Shown: positions 27,669-40,514, numbered from the stretch's first letter. The stretch: 64,000 nt of DNA from Gordonia sp. OPL2 (GCF_003797825.1 NZ_RKME01000001.1:1-64000); one strand, 5' to 3'. Numbers and translations: made by a program. Notes: generated by a model not told the origin, from the sequence alone.

Positions 27669-27833
27669 CGCCGATCATCATGCGTCACCGACACGTCCGG
27701 GCGCGAGTGAATCACCGACCTCGGCGCCGACCGAGCAGGTGGTTTGCCGACCGGTCGCCGAACGTTCACCTGCTCATCGGTCGACTGGAGGCAGGGGGTG
27801 GTGCGCAACCGCCGATCGGCGCACGATCAGGAG

Positions 27834-28619
27834 ATGGCGATCTCGATGGACGAAGCGACCATGTCCGATCTCGGTTCCCTGCGCTGGGTCGACATGCGTC
27901 GCCGGGTGCGGGCGTCGGTGGCGGGGAGGACCGTCGTCGACTCCACGGACGCACTGCAGGTGTGGGAGCCCGACCGCGTGGTGGGGTTCTACGCCGTCCC
28001 GCGCGCCGACATCGGGTCGGCGCTGAGTGCGCCGTCGCCGGTGGGTGCGGCAGTGCGGCGGCCGCCGATCCTCACCCCGGACGACGAGTTCTCGATCCAT
28101 TCGTGCGCCGGTACGTCCTGGGACATCACCACGCCCGACCGGGTGCTCGCGGGCGCGGGATTCACCCCGGACGATCCGGACCTGGCCGACCACGTGATCC
28201 TCGACTGGGACGCGTTCGACGAGTGGCGCGAGGAGGAACAGGTGGTCGTGGCCCATCCACGCGACCCGTTCAAGCGGATCGACTGTCTGCGCTCGAGCCG
28301 ACACGTGGTGGTGCGGGCCGGGGATCAGGTGATCGCCGACAGCCGACGTCCCACGGTGCTGCTGGAAACGTATCTGCCCGTCCGTCACTATCTGCCGCGT
28401 GAGGACGTCCGGATGGACCTGCTCATCCCGAGCGAGACCGTCACCGCGTGTGCCTACAAGGGACGGGCGACCTACTGGTCGGTGTCCGTCGACGATGCCG
28501 TCGTTCCCGACGTCGCCTGGACCTATACCGATCCGCTCACCGACGGCGGGCCGGTGCGCGATCTGATCTGCTTCTACGACGAGCGGGTCGAGGTCACGGT
28601 GGACGCGTCGACGGGGTGA
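27834..28619 (+). CDS. Protein with two DUF427 domains
   Basis: A 261-residue protein containing two copies of the beta-rich DUF427 fold: the first with RRVRASVAGRTVVDSTDALQ near residue 22 and ending in the acidic region ILDWDAFDEW, the second with SRHVVVRAGDQVIADSRRP near 163 and the conserved core YKGRATYWSVSV near 214. The second copy has the classic GRATYW-like block; the first lacks it and is more diverged. Function unknown. ATG 27834 has AGGAG just before it; an ATG at 27846 is also possible. About 90 bases separate it from thyX. Confidence 0.85.
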   Translation: MAISMDEATMSDLGSLRWVDMRRRVRASVAGRTVVDSTDALQVWEPDRVVGFYAVPRADIGSALSAPSPVGAAVRRPPILTPDDEFSIHSCAGTSWDITTPDRVLAGAGFTPDDPDLADHVILDWDAFDEWREEEQVVVAHPRDPFKRIDCLRSSRHVVVRAGDQVIADSRRPTVLLETYLPVRHYLPREDVRMDLLIPSETVTACAYKGRATYWSVSVDDAVVPDVAWTYTDPLTDGGPVRDLICFYDERVEVTVDASTG

Positions 28620-28710
28620 CCGGGACGTCGGCGTGCGGCTGGTGGACAATCGACGGGGCCGTCGCCGCACCCGCGGGCCGGTCCGACGGCAACGCAGGTG
28701 AGGAGGCAAC

Positions 28711-32512
<3,802 letters not shown>

Positions 32513-32521
32513 TCCGCGCAC

Positions 32522-32527
32522 TACTGT
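32522..32527 (+). promoter_or_regulatory. -10 box of a leaderless promoter (TIGR03085 gene)
   Basis: TACTGT with 7 bases to the GTG at 32535; no ribosome-binding site. It begins 10 bases after the rnj stop. Confidence 0.5.
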
Positions 32528-32534
32528 GGGGCGG

Positions 32535-33167
32535 GTGACCCTCGCCCGAGACGAACGCGCAGCCCTGGTCGACACGATGCGGTCGGTCGGCCCCGACGCC
32601 CCGACCATGTGTGAGGGCTGGACCGTCAAGGATCTGGCCGCCCATCTCGTCGTCCGTGAACGACGGCTCGACACCGGACCCGGCATCATGATCAAACAGT
32701 TCGCCGGCCACACCGAGAGCGTCCGGGCAGCTGCGGCGACCGAACCCTGGGACGACCTGCTGGCGAAACTGGCCGACGGCCCGCCGATCTACTCGCCGTT
32801 CCGGCTCGTCGACCGCTGGGCCAATCTGGCCGAGATGTTCGTCCATCACGAGGACGTGTTGCGCGGCGGCGCGGACAAGGGCGGCCCGTGGCAGCCGAGG
32901 CCGCTGTCGCCGGACATGCAGAACGCGCTCGCCGGGCCGGTCAAGGGGATGGGCAAGCTGACCCTGAAGGATTCGCCTGCCGAGATCACACTGCGCACCC
33001 GCGAGGGGGTCGACCTGGTGACGGCGGGTCGCGGCGACACCGTGGTGGTCACGGGCACGCCCGGCGAGCTCGTGCTGTTCGCGTTCGGTCGGACGCCGGT
33101 CGACGTCGAGGTGGAGGGCGACGGGCCGGCGGTCGAAGCCGTCAAGGGCGCTCCCCGCGGTTTCTGA
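32535..33167 (+). CDS. TIGR03085-type DinB/mycothiol-dependent maleylpyruvate isomerase fold protein
   Basis: A 210-residue protein of the actinobacterial TIGR03085 family. The N-terminal helical metal-binding domain has CEGWTVKDLAAHLVVRERRL near residue 26 (first His ligand) and MFVHHEDVLRG near 99 (further His ligands); the C-terminal half resembles a sterol-carrier-like lobe. Related proteins are mycothiol-dependent enzymes, but this branch has no known reaction. The GTG at 32535 fits the leaderless promoter; the open frame extends only a few codons upstream. It lies between rnj and ftsK. Confidence 0.82.
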   Translation: MTLARDERAALVDTMRSVGPDAPTMCEGWTVKDLAAHLVVRERRLDTGPGIMIKQFAGHTESVRAAAATEPWDDLLAKLADGPPIYSPFRLVDRWANLAEMFVHHEDVLRGGADKGGPWQPRPLSPDMQNALAGPVKGMGKLTLKDSPAEITLRTREGVDLVTAGRGDTVVVTGTPGELVLFAFGRTPVDVEVEGDGPAVEAVKGAPRGF

Positions 33168-33264
33168 CGGTCCGCTTCCGGGCGCTCGATTCCGTTCGGT
33201 TACGAATTCGACACACAACCGCGTTGCCAGTGTTGCCCGTGTGACTGACGTGACGTCTGCGGAC

Positions 33265-33270
33265 TAGTCT
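33265..33270 (+). promoter_or_regulatory. -10 box of a leaderless promoter (ftsK)
   Basis: TAGTCT with 6 bases to the ATG at 33277; no ribosome-binding site. The 100 bases before it hold no gene. Confidence 0.55.
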
Positions 33271-33276
33271 GTCCGC

Positions 33277-36186
33277 ATGGCTTCGAAAGCAACCACGGGT
33301 GCGCGGAAGACGGGTGCGAAGAAGAGCCCGTCGCGTGCGACCGCAGGCACCACGAAGTCGGGTTCGAGGGGGACGCGCAGTACGGGGACGCGCGCGACGG
33401 GATCGTCGCGCAGCACGACACGCGGCACACGCTCCACCTCGTCTCGACAGACAGGTCGGTCATCGACCTCCACGCGTCGCACAGCCGCCCAGCGGGCCGA
33501 CATGTCGGCCGACATCCATCGATCTGTCGCGGCCAGTGGTGCATCGGCCGTCGGCCGTGGACTCGGGGCGGGCTGGTCGCTGATGGCGCGCGGTGTCGGG
33601 AGCCTCGCGCGCGCGGGCGGTGCACGATCGGGCGGATCCGGACCGGGACGGGACGATCACGACCTCGACGGCGACCTCGAGGGCGCGATCGACGAGGGGT
33701 TCGATCTCGACGGACCATTGCTCGACGACGACGAGCGCGCACCGCGGCGGCGTGCCGCGACGCCGGCCCGACGAGACCTGAGCGGGCACTCGCACCGGCG
33801 GGACGGAACGGCTCTGGCGATCCTCGGACTGGCGCTGCTGGTCGGCGCCAGCGTCTGGTTCGGGGCGGCCGGACCGGTCGGTGCCTTCATCGAGGCGCTC
33901 ATCCGGGCGATCATCGGGGCGGTCTCGGTGGTGGTGCCGGTCGCGCTGGCCGCCCTGGCCATTGTGCTGATGCGCCGCCCACCGAATCCCGAACGGCGTG
34001 GTCGGTACCTCGGGGCCGGTCTGCTGCTCGTGTTGCCGACCCTCGGACTCGTGCACCTCGTGGCCGGCGCGCCGGTGGAGCTCCCCGGTCGCTCGGCTGC
34101 CGGGGGCTTCCTCGGGTACGCCGTCGGCACACCGCTGACCGACGGCGTGACCGCGTGGATCTCGGTCCCGATCCTGGTGTTGTGCATCGCTTTCGGCGCT
34201 CTCATCCTCAGCGGCAAGACGGTACGCGAGGTCGCCGACGGGGTCGCCGGATATCTCGGACTCGGACTTGTCCATCACGGCGACGACTCGGCACCCTGGG
34301 ACGACCTCGACGAGGACGACCTCGCGGCCGACGGCTCGAACCCGGTCGATGACGACGCCACGGCCGCTCTCGACCCGGGCGCGGGCTACTCCTCGGATCC
34401 GTACGACAACTATCCGCCGGACGCCGAACCGGTTCGTCGAACGCGCCGTCGTCGGCGGCCGGTGGATCCGGACGTGGACGCCGCCGACTTCGCGGCCGCG
34501 ACGACGGTGCCCCTCGACGACGAGGTCACCGAACGCATCGGCCGGCCAGCGACTGCCGACGCCGAGCCCGAGGCGCCGGCACGACCGGCCGCCACGAAGC
34601 GGGCGAAGCCGCGTCCGCAGCCGACCCCCGATCCGTCTCCGGCCCCGGCCGAGGACGACGCACCCGTGGGCCTGGTGGATCGTGCCGTCGAGGGGGAGTA
34701 CGTCCTACCGCCCTCGAGCCTGCTGATCGACGGCGACCCGCCCAAGCAGGGCGGGAGGTCCAACGACGACATGATCGACCGCATCACCGGTGTCATGGAG
34801 CAGTTCAAGATCGACGCCGCGGTCACCGGGTACACCCGTGGCCCCACGGTCACCCGCTACGAGGTCGAACTCGGCCCCGGCGTGAAGGTGGAGAAGATCA
34901 CCGCGCTGCAAAGGAACATCGCCTACGCGGTGGCCACCGACAACGTCCGCCTGCTGGCGCCGATCCCGGGCAAGTCCGCCGTCGGTATCGAGGTCCCCAA
35001 CTCCGACCGCGAGATGGTCCGGCTCGCCGACGTGCTGAAGGCGCCCAAGACGCGCAAGGACACCCATCCGCTGGTGATCGGTCTGGGCAAGGACATCGAA
35101 GGCGAGTTCGTCAGCGCCAACCTGGCGAAGATGCCGCACCTGCTGGTGGCCGGTTCGACCGGCTCGGGCAAGTCGAGCTTCGTCAACTCGATGCTCGTCT
35201 CATTGTTGTCGCGGGCAACGCCCGAAGACGTCCGGATGATCCTCATCGACCCGAAGATGGTGGAACTGACCCCGTACGAGGGCATCCCGCACCTGATCAC
35301 CCCGATCATCACCCAACCCAAGAAGGCCGCCGCCGCACTCGCGTGGCTGGTGGAGGAGATGGAGCAGCGCTATCAGGACATGAAGGCGTCCCGGGTGCGT
35401 CACATCGACGACTTCAACTCCAAGGTGCGGTCCGGTGAGATCACCACGCCGCTCGGCAGCGAGCGCGTGTACACGCCGTATCCGTACATTCTCGCCATCG
35501 TCGACGAGCTGGCCGACCTCATGATGACCGCACCGCGCGACGTCGAGGACGCGATCGTGCGCATCACACAGAAGGCGCGTGCGGCCGGAATTCATCTGGT
35601 GCTCGCGACGCAGCGGCCGTCGGTCGACGTCGTGACGGGTCTGATCAAGACCAACGTGCCGTCCCGGCTGGCGTTCGCCACGTCCTCGCTCACCGACTCG
35701 CGAGTGATCCTGGATCAACCGGGCGCGGAGAAGCTCATCGGCATGGGTGACGGACTGTTTCTGCCGATGGGGGCGAACAAACCCATCCGCATGCAGGGTG
35801 CCTTCATCACCGACGAAGAGATCCAGGCGGTCGTCGACTTCACCCGTGAGCAGAGCGATCCCGAGTACACCGAGGGCGTCACGACCGCGAAGGCGGGCGA
35901 CAAGAAGGAGATCGACGGCGACATCGGCAACGATCTCGACGATCTGCTGCAGGCGATCGAACTCGTCGTGTCCAGTCAGTTCGGCTCGACGTCGATGCTG
36001 CAGCGGAAGCTGCGTGTCGGCTTCGCCAAGGCCGGCCGTCTGATGGACCTCATGGAGACGCGCGGCGTGGTCGGACCCAGTGAGGGCTCGAAGGCGCGGG
36101 AGGTCCTGGTCAAGCCCGACGATCTCGCCGGGGTCATCTCTTCGATCACCGGTGGCGGGGACGACGCCGCGGCGGACGAGTTCTGA
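33277..36186 (+). CDS. ftsK: DNA translocase FtsK
   Basis: Septum-anchored, ATP-driven pump that moves chromosome termini through the division site. The 969-residue protein has a basic, Ser/Thr/Arg-rich start (1-75), a membrane domain of about four helices (about 175-320), an acidic Pro-rich linker (about 335-480), and the RecA-like motor with Walker [15 protein letters not shown] near residue 625 and Walker [13 protein letters not shown] near 738. The C-terminal gamma winged helix (about 900-955, [20 protein letters not shown]) recognises KOPS-type DNA. ATG 33277 fits the leaderless promoter. Same place as Rv2748c. Confidence 0.97.
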   Translation: MASKATTGARKTGAKKSPSRATAGTTKSGSRGTRSTGTRATGSSRSTTRGTRSTSSRQTGRSSTSTRRTAAQRADMSADIHRSVAASGASAVGRGLGAGWSLMARGVGSLARAGGARSGGSGPGRDDHDLDGDLEGAIDEGFDLDGPLLDDDERAPRRRAATPARRDLSGHSHRRDGTALAILGLALLVGASVWFGAAGPVGAFIEALIRAIIGAVSVVVPVALAALAIVLMRRPPNPERRGRYLGAGLLLVLPTLGLVHLVAGAPVELPGRSAAGGFLGYAVGTPLTDGVTAWISVPILVLCIAFGALILSGKTVREVADGVAGYLGLGLVHHGDDSAPWDDLDEDDLAADGSNPVDDDATAALDPGAGYSSDPYDNYPPDAEPVRRTRRRRRPVDPDVDAADFAAATTVPLDDEVTERIGRPATADAEPEAPARPAATKRAKPRPQPTPDPSPAPAEDDAPVGLVDRAVEGEYVLPPSSLLIDGDPPKQGGRSNDDMIDRITGVMEQFKIDAAVTGYTRGPTVTRYEVELGPGVKVEKITALQRNIAYAVATDNVRLLAPIPGKSAVGIEVPNSDREMVRLADVLKAPKTRKDTHPLVIGLGKDIEGEFVSANLAKMPHLLVAGSTGSGKSSFVNSMLVSLLSRATPEDVRMILIDPKMVELTPYEGIPHLITPIITQPKKAAAALAWLVEEMEQRYQDMKASRVRHIDDFNSKVRSGEITTPLGSERVYTPYPYILAIVDELADLMMTAPRDVEDAIVRITQKARAAGIHLVLATQRPSVDVVTGLIKTNVPSRLAFATSSLTDSRVILDQPGAEKLIGMGDGLFLPMGANKPIRMQGAFITDEEIQAVVDFTREQSDPEYTEGVTTAKAGDKKEIDGDIGNDLDDLLQAIELVVSSQFGSTSMLQRKLRVGFAKAGRLMDLMETRGVVGPSEGSKAREVLVKPDDLAGVISSITGGGDDAAADEF

Positions 36187-36235
36187 TCTGCGGGTTCCCG
36201 ACGGCGCGAACCCAGGCCACCTCTGCCCGGCAGCG

Positions 36236-36658
36236 TCAGGTCAGGCCGTGCTCGGCGAGCCAGGTCTGCGCGCGACGGTGTGAGGCGCGGCTGAGCCAGG
36301 CGTCCTGGATCACCTCGGTCAGTTCGTCCACCGACAGTTCGCCGACCCGCGAGAGCCGGATGAGCACCGACAGATGACCGTCGAAATGTGCGGTGGTGAA
36401 GAACGGGGACGCCGAATCCCCGACGAGCGCACGCTTGTCGCCGTCGGAGGGCACCCAGATCACGACGACGTCGTCGTAGCGTTCGCCCGTGTCGGGATCC
36501 ATGGCGTCCGGGCGTGGGGTACGGAAGAACACGAACGACTTGCCGCCGACCTGGTAGACGGGCCGGTCGGACGACGTTCCGGCATCCGTGACGTGCGGCA
36601 TCCCGGTCGCGATCGCGTGGATGTCGTCGGCGGTGGCCCGGCGCGGCGCGTGCGCCAT
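36236..36658 (-). CDS. MmcQ/YjbR-like DNA-binding-fold protein
   Basis: A 140-residue protein of the MmcQ/YjbR family (CyaY-like fold), with GKSFVFFRTPRP near residue 41, then VVIWVPSDGDKRALVGDSAS and the C-terminal VDELTEVIQDAWLSRA. The role is unknown; DNA binding is only suggested by the family name. ATG 36658 was chosen because the family starts near there and TACCGT ends 6 bases upstream, giving another leaderless layout; the longer upstream frame runs into the promoter of terC. It converges with ftsK. Confidence 0.84.
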   Translation of the reverse strand: MAHAPRRATADDIHAIATGMPHVTDAGTSSDRPVYQVGGKSFVFFRTPRPDAMDPDTGERYDDVVVIWVPSDGDKRALVGDSASPFFTTAHFDGHLSVLIRLSRVGELSVDELTEVIQDAWLSRASHRRAQTWLAEHGLT

Positions 36659-36664
36659 GGTGCA

Positions 36665-36670
36665 ACGGTA
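36665..36670 (-). promoter_or_regulatory. -10 box of a leaderless promoter (MmcQ/YjbR gene)
   Basis: Minus-strand TACCGT with 6 bases to the ATG at 36658. It lies back to back with the terC riboswitch promoter. Confidence 0.5.
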
Positions 36671-36681
36671 CTCCGGTGTAC

Positions 36682-36687
36682 TAGGCT
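36682..36687 (+). promoter_or_regulatory. -10 box of the terC riboswitch transcript
   Basis: TAGGCT places the transcription start near 36694, a few bases before the riboswitch P1 stem. Confidence 0.5.
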
Positions 36688-36698
36688 GGTCGACGATC

Positions 36699-36856
36699 GA
36701 AGAGGGGAGTATCCCCGTCCTCGTGGCGTTTCCGTCAATACGGCCGCGTCCCGGCACGATGCCGATCATCGTCGCCGGGAGTGACCCGGATTCGTCGGTC
36801 GGGCATCGTGTTCCACCGCAGCAGTGCGGCGCAGCCCGGCGGGAGAGACCTCTGGC
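36699..36856 (+). ncRNA. Manganese riboswitch (yybP-ykoY motif) upstream of terC
   Basis: The three conserved blocks of the yybP-ykoY aptamer appear in order: AGAGGGGAGTA at 36701-36711, CCGTCAATACGG at 36732-36743 and GGAGAGACCTCTGG at 36842-36855. AGAGG of the first block pairs with CCTCT of the last to form P1. This aptamer binds Mn and commonly turns on Mn exporters of the MntP, YoaB/TerC type. The middle helices (36744-36841) were not fully folded by hand. About 40 bases separate P1 from the terC ATG and hold the ribosome-binding site GGAGGAG, so control may act on translation. Confidence 0.82.
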
Positions 36857-36895
36857 ATCGCAACCTTGTGCTGCGCGCTGGAGGAGATCGCCCTC

Positions 36896-38026
36896 ATGGA
36901 TGTTTCGTCAACCGTCTGGATCGTCACCTGTGTGGTGATCCTGGCGCTGTTCGTCTTCGACTTCTTTGCCCATGTGCGGGTGCCGCACGCTCCGAGTCTC
37001 AAGGAATCGGGCACCTGGTCCGCGGTCTACATCTCGATCGCCGTCGTCTTCGGACTGTTCGTCTGGTGGCAGTGGGGCGGCACGTATGGCGGTGAGTATT
37101 TCGCCGGATACGTGACCGAGAAGGCACTGTCGGTCGACAACCTGTTCGTCTTCGTCATCATCATGTCGAAGTTCGCCGTGCCCAAGGAGTATCAGCAGAA
37201 GGTGCTGCTCCTCGGCATCGTCATGGCACTGCTCATGCGCGGCATCTTCATCGCCGTCGGCGCGGCCGCCATCAACGCCTACAGCTGGGTGTTCTACCTG
37301 TTCGGAGCGTTCCTGATCTTCACCGCGGTGAAGCTGATCAGCGAGAGCGACGACCCGGTCGATCACGAGGAACAGCGAGAGGGCCGCCTCGAACGGTTCG
37401 TGAAGCGGTACCTGCGGACCTCCGACGAGTACGACGGGGACAAACTCTTCACCAAGGCCAACGGCAAGCGCCTCGCGACCCCGATGCTCATGGTGCTCAT
37501 CGTGATCGGCTTCACCGATGTGCTGTTCGCGCTCGACTCGATACCGGCGATCTACGGGCTGACCCAGGAGCCGTATCTGGTCTTCACCGCGAACGCGTTC
37601 GCGCTCATGGGTCTGCGTCAGCTGTACTTCCTGCTCGGCGGGCTCCTCGATCGTCTCGTCTACCTGTCGTACGGGCTGTCGTTCATTCTGGCCTTCATCG
37701 GCGTGAAGCTCGTCCTGCACGCGCTGCACGAGAACACGCTGCCGTTCATCAACGGCGGCGAGCACGTATCGGTCCCCGAGATCTCGACCCCGGTCTCGCT
37801 CGGCGTCATCATCCTCACGCTGGTCATCACCACCGTGGCGAGTCTCCTCAGATCCAAGGTCGTCGACGCGGCCGAAAGTCCGGACGGTGCCGGCGCGGAC
37901 GGGAAGTCGGCCGGCCCGGAGAACGCCGTCACCGGAGAGACCTCGGACGGCGAGGAGTCATCGGACGCGCAACCGCCCGCGGGTCGGGAGTTGCGGGACG
38001 GACGCGCCCGCGACGCCGACAGCTAG
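36896..38026 (+). CDS. terC: TerC-family membrane protein, probable Mn exporter
   Basis: A 376-residue integral membrane protein with about eight or nine transmembrane helices. TerC hallmarks: EYFAGYVTEKALSVDNLFVF near residue 64 (acidic pair in membrane) and DVLFALDSIPAIYGLT near 207. The tail from about 320 is charged and disordered. TerC/YoaB/MeeF-type proteins have been shown to export or deliver manganese in other bacteria; the Mn riboswitch directly upstream supports that role here. ATG 36896 follows GGAGGAG at suitable spacing. It converges with a YciI gene across a strong terminator. Confidence 0.92.
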   Translation: MDVSSTVWIVTCVVILALFVFDFFAHVRVPHAPSLKESGTWSAVYISIAVVFGLFVWWQWGGTYGGEYFAGYVTEKALSVDNLFVFVIIMSKFAVPKEYQQKVLLLGIVMALLMRGIFIAVGAAAINAYSWVFYLFGAFLIFTAVKLISESDDPVDHEEQREGRLERFVKRYLRTSDEYDGDKLFTKANGKRLATPMLMVLIVIGFTDVLFALDSIPAIYGLTQEPYLVFTANAFALMGLRQLYFLLGGLLDRLVYLSYGLSFILAFIGVKLVLHALHENTLPFINGGEHVSVPEISTPVSLGVIILTLVITTVASLLRSKVVDAAESPDGAGADGKSAGPENAVTGETSDGEESSDAQPPAGRELRDGRARDADS

Positions 38027-38058
38027 ATCCGGCGGGTTCGTCGGCGGACCCCACAGTT

Positions 38059-38096
38059 GACGGAGGGTCTCACACCACGGTGTGAGACCCTCCGTC
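38059..38096. terminator. Perfect bidirectional terminator hairpin (terC / YciI)
   Basis: Perfect 18-base arms (38059-38076 and 38079-38096) enclose a 2-base loop AC. Flanking GTT at 38056-38058 and AAC at 38100-38102 could extend the stem past a short bulge. It serves converging genes. Confidence 0.8.
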
Positions 38097-38117
38097 GTCA
38101 ACTGCTCGCGGGTCGGT

Positions 38118-38402
38118 TCAGGAGTCGAACGGACCGAACACCTGCGTCCACTCGACGACGCGCACGCCGTCGACTGCCTCATGAGCGATGAATGGATCAT
38201 TCGCCAGGAACGCCTCGGCGCCGTCGAGACTCTCGGCGCGGATCATGATCAGCGCACCGCTGCCGTCCGGATACGGTCCGCAGCTCAGCACATTGCCGGC
38301 ACGGAATTCCTCACCCAGCCATTCGCGGTGCTGCGGCCGGTGCTCGTCGCGGCGTTGGGCCTTCATCGGTCCGTAGGCGTAGTGCACGGCGAAGATCGCC
38401 AT
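38118..38402 (-). CDS. YciI-family protein
   Basis: A 94-residue ferredoxin-like fold protein of the YciI family, with the conserved His-Asp pair region (HYAYGPMKAQRRDEHRPQHR) and SLDGAEAFLANDPF near residue 58. Some members are dehydrochlorinases or enzyme-associated domains; no reaction is known for this one. The start has AGGAGA upstream. It lies 18 bases downstream of argA on the same strand, so it is probably co-transcribed with it. Confidence 0.87.
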   Translation of the reverse strand: MAIFAVHYAYGPMKAQRRDEHRPQHREWLGEEFRAGNVLSCGPYPDGSGALIMIRAESLDGAEAFLANDPFIAHEAVDGVRVVEWTQVFGPFDS

Positions 38403-38420
38403 CGTCGTCTCCTGTCGTGG

Positions 38421-39035
38421 TCAGTTCAGGGTGGCCAGCATGCGGGTGTTGCCGAGCGTATTCGGTTTCACATAGCTCAGATCGAGGAACTCGGCGACAC
38501 CCGTGTCGTACGAGCGGCACATCTCCTCGAAGACCTCTCGGGTGACCGGTGTGCCCTCGATCTCGGCGAATCCGTGCCGGGCGAAAAAGGAGGTCTCGAA
38601 GGTCAGCACGAAAACCCGCGACAGTTGCAGCTCGCGCGCCGCACCCATCAGCTGTCCGACGAGCCGATGCCCGATGCCGCGACCGGCATGGGCGGTGTCG
38701 ACCGCGACCGTACGGACCTCACCCAGATCGGCCCACAGGACGTGCAGCGCGCCGCAGCCGACGACGACGTCGTCGATGTCGGCCACCCAGAACTCCTGGA
38801 CGGCCTCGTAGAGCGTGACGAGGTTCTTCTCCAGCAGGATGCGCCCCGCGTACTGGTCGATGAGTTCCTTGATGCGGGGGACATCCGAGGTGCGCGCCCG
38901 CCGGATCACGACGTCGTGCTGCTCCGTGGCCGCCGGTACGGCCCCGGCCGGGAGCGTGGTCGAATCCGGCGTGGTCGAATCCGGTGGAATGGGTTCCGGT
39001 GTCGGGGATGCCGGTTCGGGGGCGACAGGGGACAT
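38421..39035 (-). CDS. argA: N-acetylglutamate synthase, GNAT type (ArgA)
   Basis: Single-domain GNAT acetyltransferase that starts arginine biosynthesis; the actinobacterial ArgA (Rv2747) is of this short type. The 204-residue protein has a Pro/Thr-rich 38-residue N-terminal tail with duplicated PDSTT, then the GNAT fold: VIRRARTSDVPRIKELIDQY near residue 43, acetyl-CoA loop HAGRGIGHRLVG near 116 and FARHGFAEIEGTPV near 151. The start at 39035 is backed by a TACTGT box 8 bases upstream. The position beside pgsA3 and ftsK matches Rv2747. Confidence 0.88.
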   Translation of the reverse strand: MSPVAPEPASPTPEPIPPDSTTPDSTTLPAGAVPAATEQHDVVIRRARTSDVPRIKELIDQYAGRILLEKNLVTLYEAVQEFWVADIDDVVVGCGALHVLWADLGEVRTVAVDTAHAGRGIGHRLVGQLMGAARELQLSRVFVLTFETSFFARHGFAEIEGTPVTREVFEEMCRSYDTGVAEFLDLSYVKPNTLGNTRMLATLN

Positions 39036-39043
39036 GGCACTTC

Positions 39044-39049
39044 ACAGTA
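39044..39049 (-). promoter_or_regulatory. -10 box of a leaderless promoter (argA)
   Basis: Minus-strand TACTGT with 8 bases to the ATG at 39035 and no ribosome-binding site. Confidence 0.45.
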
Positions 39050-39171
39050 GTCGCGTCGAGGAGGGCGCTGCACGAGTGTTTTTCCTGACCGACCGACCAC
39101 TCGGAGATGCACGATCGCGGTCCGGCGGTCCGCTGATGCACACCTGACGGATCGTCGGCGGGGCCTGCCGA

Positions 39172-39177
39172 TAGGCT
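39172..39177 (+). promoter_or_regulatory. -10 box before the pgsA upstream mini-ORF
   Basis: TAGGCT with 7 bases to the GTG at 39185, the same spacing as at the leaderless genes of this window. Confidence 0.5.
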
Positions 39178-39184
39178 TGGGGAC

Positions 39185-39241
39185 GTGCGTCAGCAGTATC
39201 GCCGGGTTCGCCGGCGGCCATCAGGGATCGGTGGGTCATGA
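39185..39241 (+). CDS. Putative leaderless 18-codon upstream ORF, Arg-rich
   Basis: GTG at 39185 lies 7 bases after a TAGGCT box and opens an 18-residue frame, VRQQYRRVRRRPSGIGGS, ending TGA at 39239-39241. The stop overlaps the pgsA ATG (ATGA), so ribosomes ending here could restart at pgsA, which has only a weak GGTGGG ribosome-binding site. Seven of 18 residues are Arg. No homology can be judged at this length. It could be a coupling or arginine-sensing leader, or the promoter may simply give a short leader. Confidence 0.4.
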   Translation: MRQQYRRVRRRPSGIGGS

Positions 39242-39933
39242 CCGATCGGATGCGCCGTGCGGTCTCCGAGCACGGCATCGCCGGTGCCGGGCGCGGACCC
39301 GACCACATCACCGACCCGGTCGATCCGGTCCCCGTGGTCAACATCGCCAACGCGCTCACCGTCTTTCGGATCGTTCTCGTACCCGTCTTCATCGCTGCGC
39401 TGTTCGTCGGGGGCGGGGAGGACACCGGGTGGCGGATCATCGCCGCGCTGATTTTCGGGATCGCCGCGATCACGGACCGATACGACGGTTGGCTGGCCCG
39501 ACGTCGCGGCCTGATCACCGATTTCGGCAAGATGGCCGACCCGATCGCCGACAAGGCGCTCATCGGTGCCGCACTGGTCGGGCTGTCGATCCTGGGCGAT
39601 CTGTCCTGGTGGGTGACCTCGGTCATCCTGGCTCGCGAACTCGGTGTCACCGCTCTGCGTTTCTGGGTGCTGCGCCACGGCGTCATCCCGGCCAGCCGGG
39701 GCGGCAAGCTCAAGACGCTCCTCCAGGCGGTGGCCATCGGTCTGTACCTGTTGCCGCTGGCAGGGGTCTGGCATGTCGTGGCCGCCGTGATCATGGGTGT
39801 TGCGCTGGTCGTCACCGTCTTCACCGGCCTCGACTACGTCTGGCAGGCCGTCGCGTTGCGCAATCGGTCGACGTCCGGCGCCGGGTCGGCCGTCGACCCG
39901 GACGGAACCCGGACAGACGCAGGGCAGCACTGA
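39238..39933 (+). CDS. pgsA3: CDP-alcohol phosphatidyltransferase, PgsA3-like
   Basis: Membrane enzyme annotated as CDP-diacylglycerol-glycerol-3-phosphate 3-phosphatidyltransferase. The 231-residue protein contains the family motif DRYDGWLARRRG followed by FGKMADPIADK (near residues 81-107) and about six transmembrane helices beginning near residue 34 (VVNIANALTVFRIVLVPVFI). ATG 39238 overlaps the stop of a mini-ORF; a start nearer VPVVNIANALT cannot be excluded. Order argA-pgsA3-clgR matches Rv2747-Rv2745c. The exact lipid product (PGP versus another) is inferred. Confidence 0.92.
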   Translation: MTDRMRRAVSEHGIAGAGRGPDHITDPVDPVPVVNIANALTVFRIVLVPVFIAALFVGGGEDTGWRIIAALIFGIAAITDRYDGWLARRRGLITDFGKMADPIADKALIGAALVGLSILGDLSWWVTSVILARELGVTALRFWVLRHGVIPASRGGKLKTLLQAVAIGLYLLPLAGVWHVVAAVIMGVALVVTVFTGLDYVWQAVALRNRSTSGAGSAVDPDGTRTDAGQH

Positions 39934-40066
39934 CGCCCCGGTCGTGGCCGCCCGTCGTGTTCGCCGACGGCGCAACCGGTACGACGCGCTCCGACCCGGA
40001 CGGCACCGGCCGGATTCTTCGACTACTCTCGTCGGCACGAGCCTGGTCTCGGCAGCCGGCGACCTC

Positions 40067-40093
40067 GGGAACCCGGAACAGGGTCTCGGCGTT
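40067..40093 (+). promoter_or_regulatory. SigE-type (ECF) promoter upstream of clgR
   Basis: GGGAAC at 40067-40072 and CGTT at 40090-40093 with a 17-base spacer fit the GGAAC/GTT pattern of mycobacterial SigE/SigH promoters. A start near 40100 leaves about 50 bases before the clgR ATG. clgR-pspA is SigE-controlled in M. tuberculosis. Confidence 0.6.
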
Positions 40094-40151
40094 GTCCTGA
40101 TGATGTTGTCGTCACGGCATGACGGACCACAGAGCAGTGAGGAGGACCTCG

Positions 40152-40514
40152 ATGGCAGTGCTACTGCGGGAGGCGCTCGGCGACAGTCTCCGCCGCGTGC
40201 GCACCGCGCAGGGTCGCACCCTGCGTGAGGTGTCCACCGACGCCCGGGTCAGCCTCGGCTACCTGTCGGAGGTGGAGCGCGGCCAGAAGGAGGCGTCGAG
40301 TGAACTGCTCGCCGCCATCTGTGACGCCCTCGACGTCGAGATCGCCGAACTGCTGCTCGATGTCGGTCATGCGATGCTCCCGGCCGACAGCGAACGGCTG
40401 GTCGGTGCGTCCGAGGCTGCTGCTGCGGCGGCGGAGATGGGCGTGCTGGACGCCAAGGTCGTCATCCCCGGCCCTCCCGGCCGGACCGAGACCGCAGCCC
40501 TCGCCGCGGCCTGA
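40152..40514 (+). CDS. clgR: XRE-family regulator ClgR
   Basis: A 120-residue helix-turn-helix activator of Clp protease and stress genes in actinobacteria. The XRE domain covers about residues 12-70 ([40 protein letters not shown]). The C-terminal end is [13 protein letters not shown] and hydrophobic, as in ClgR proteins that are themselves degraded by ClpP. ATG 40152 was preferred over the in-frame ATG at 40119 because GAGGAGG lies 6 bases upstream. It precedes pspA as Rv2745c precedes Rv2744c. Confidence 0.92.
   Translation: MAVLLREALGDSLRRVRTAQGRTLREVSTDARVSLGYLSEVERGQKEASSELLAAICDALDVEIAELLLDVGHAMLPADSERLVGASEAAAAAAEMGVLDAKVVIPGPPGRTETAALAAA

Noticed and set aside
40119..40151. An upstream ATG as the clgR start.
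   Set aside because: The ATG at 40152 has an ideal ribosome-binding site and gives the usual ClgR N-terminus; the extra eleven codons contain that site.
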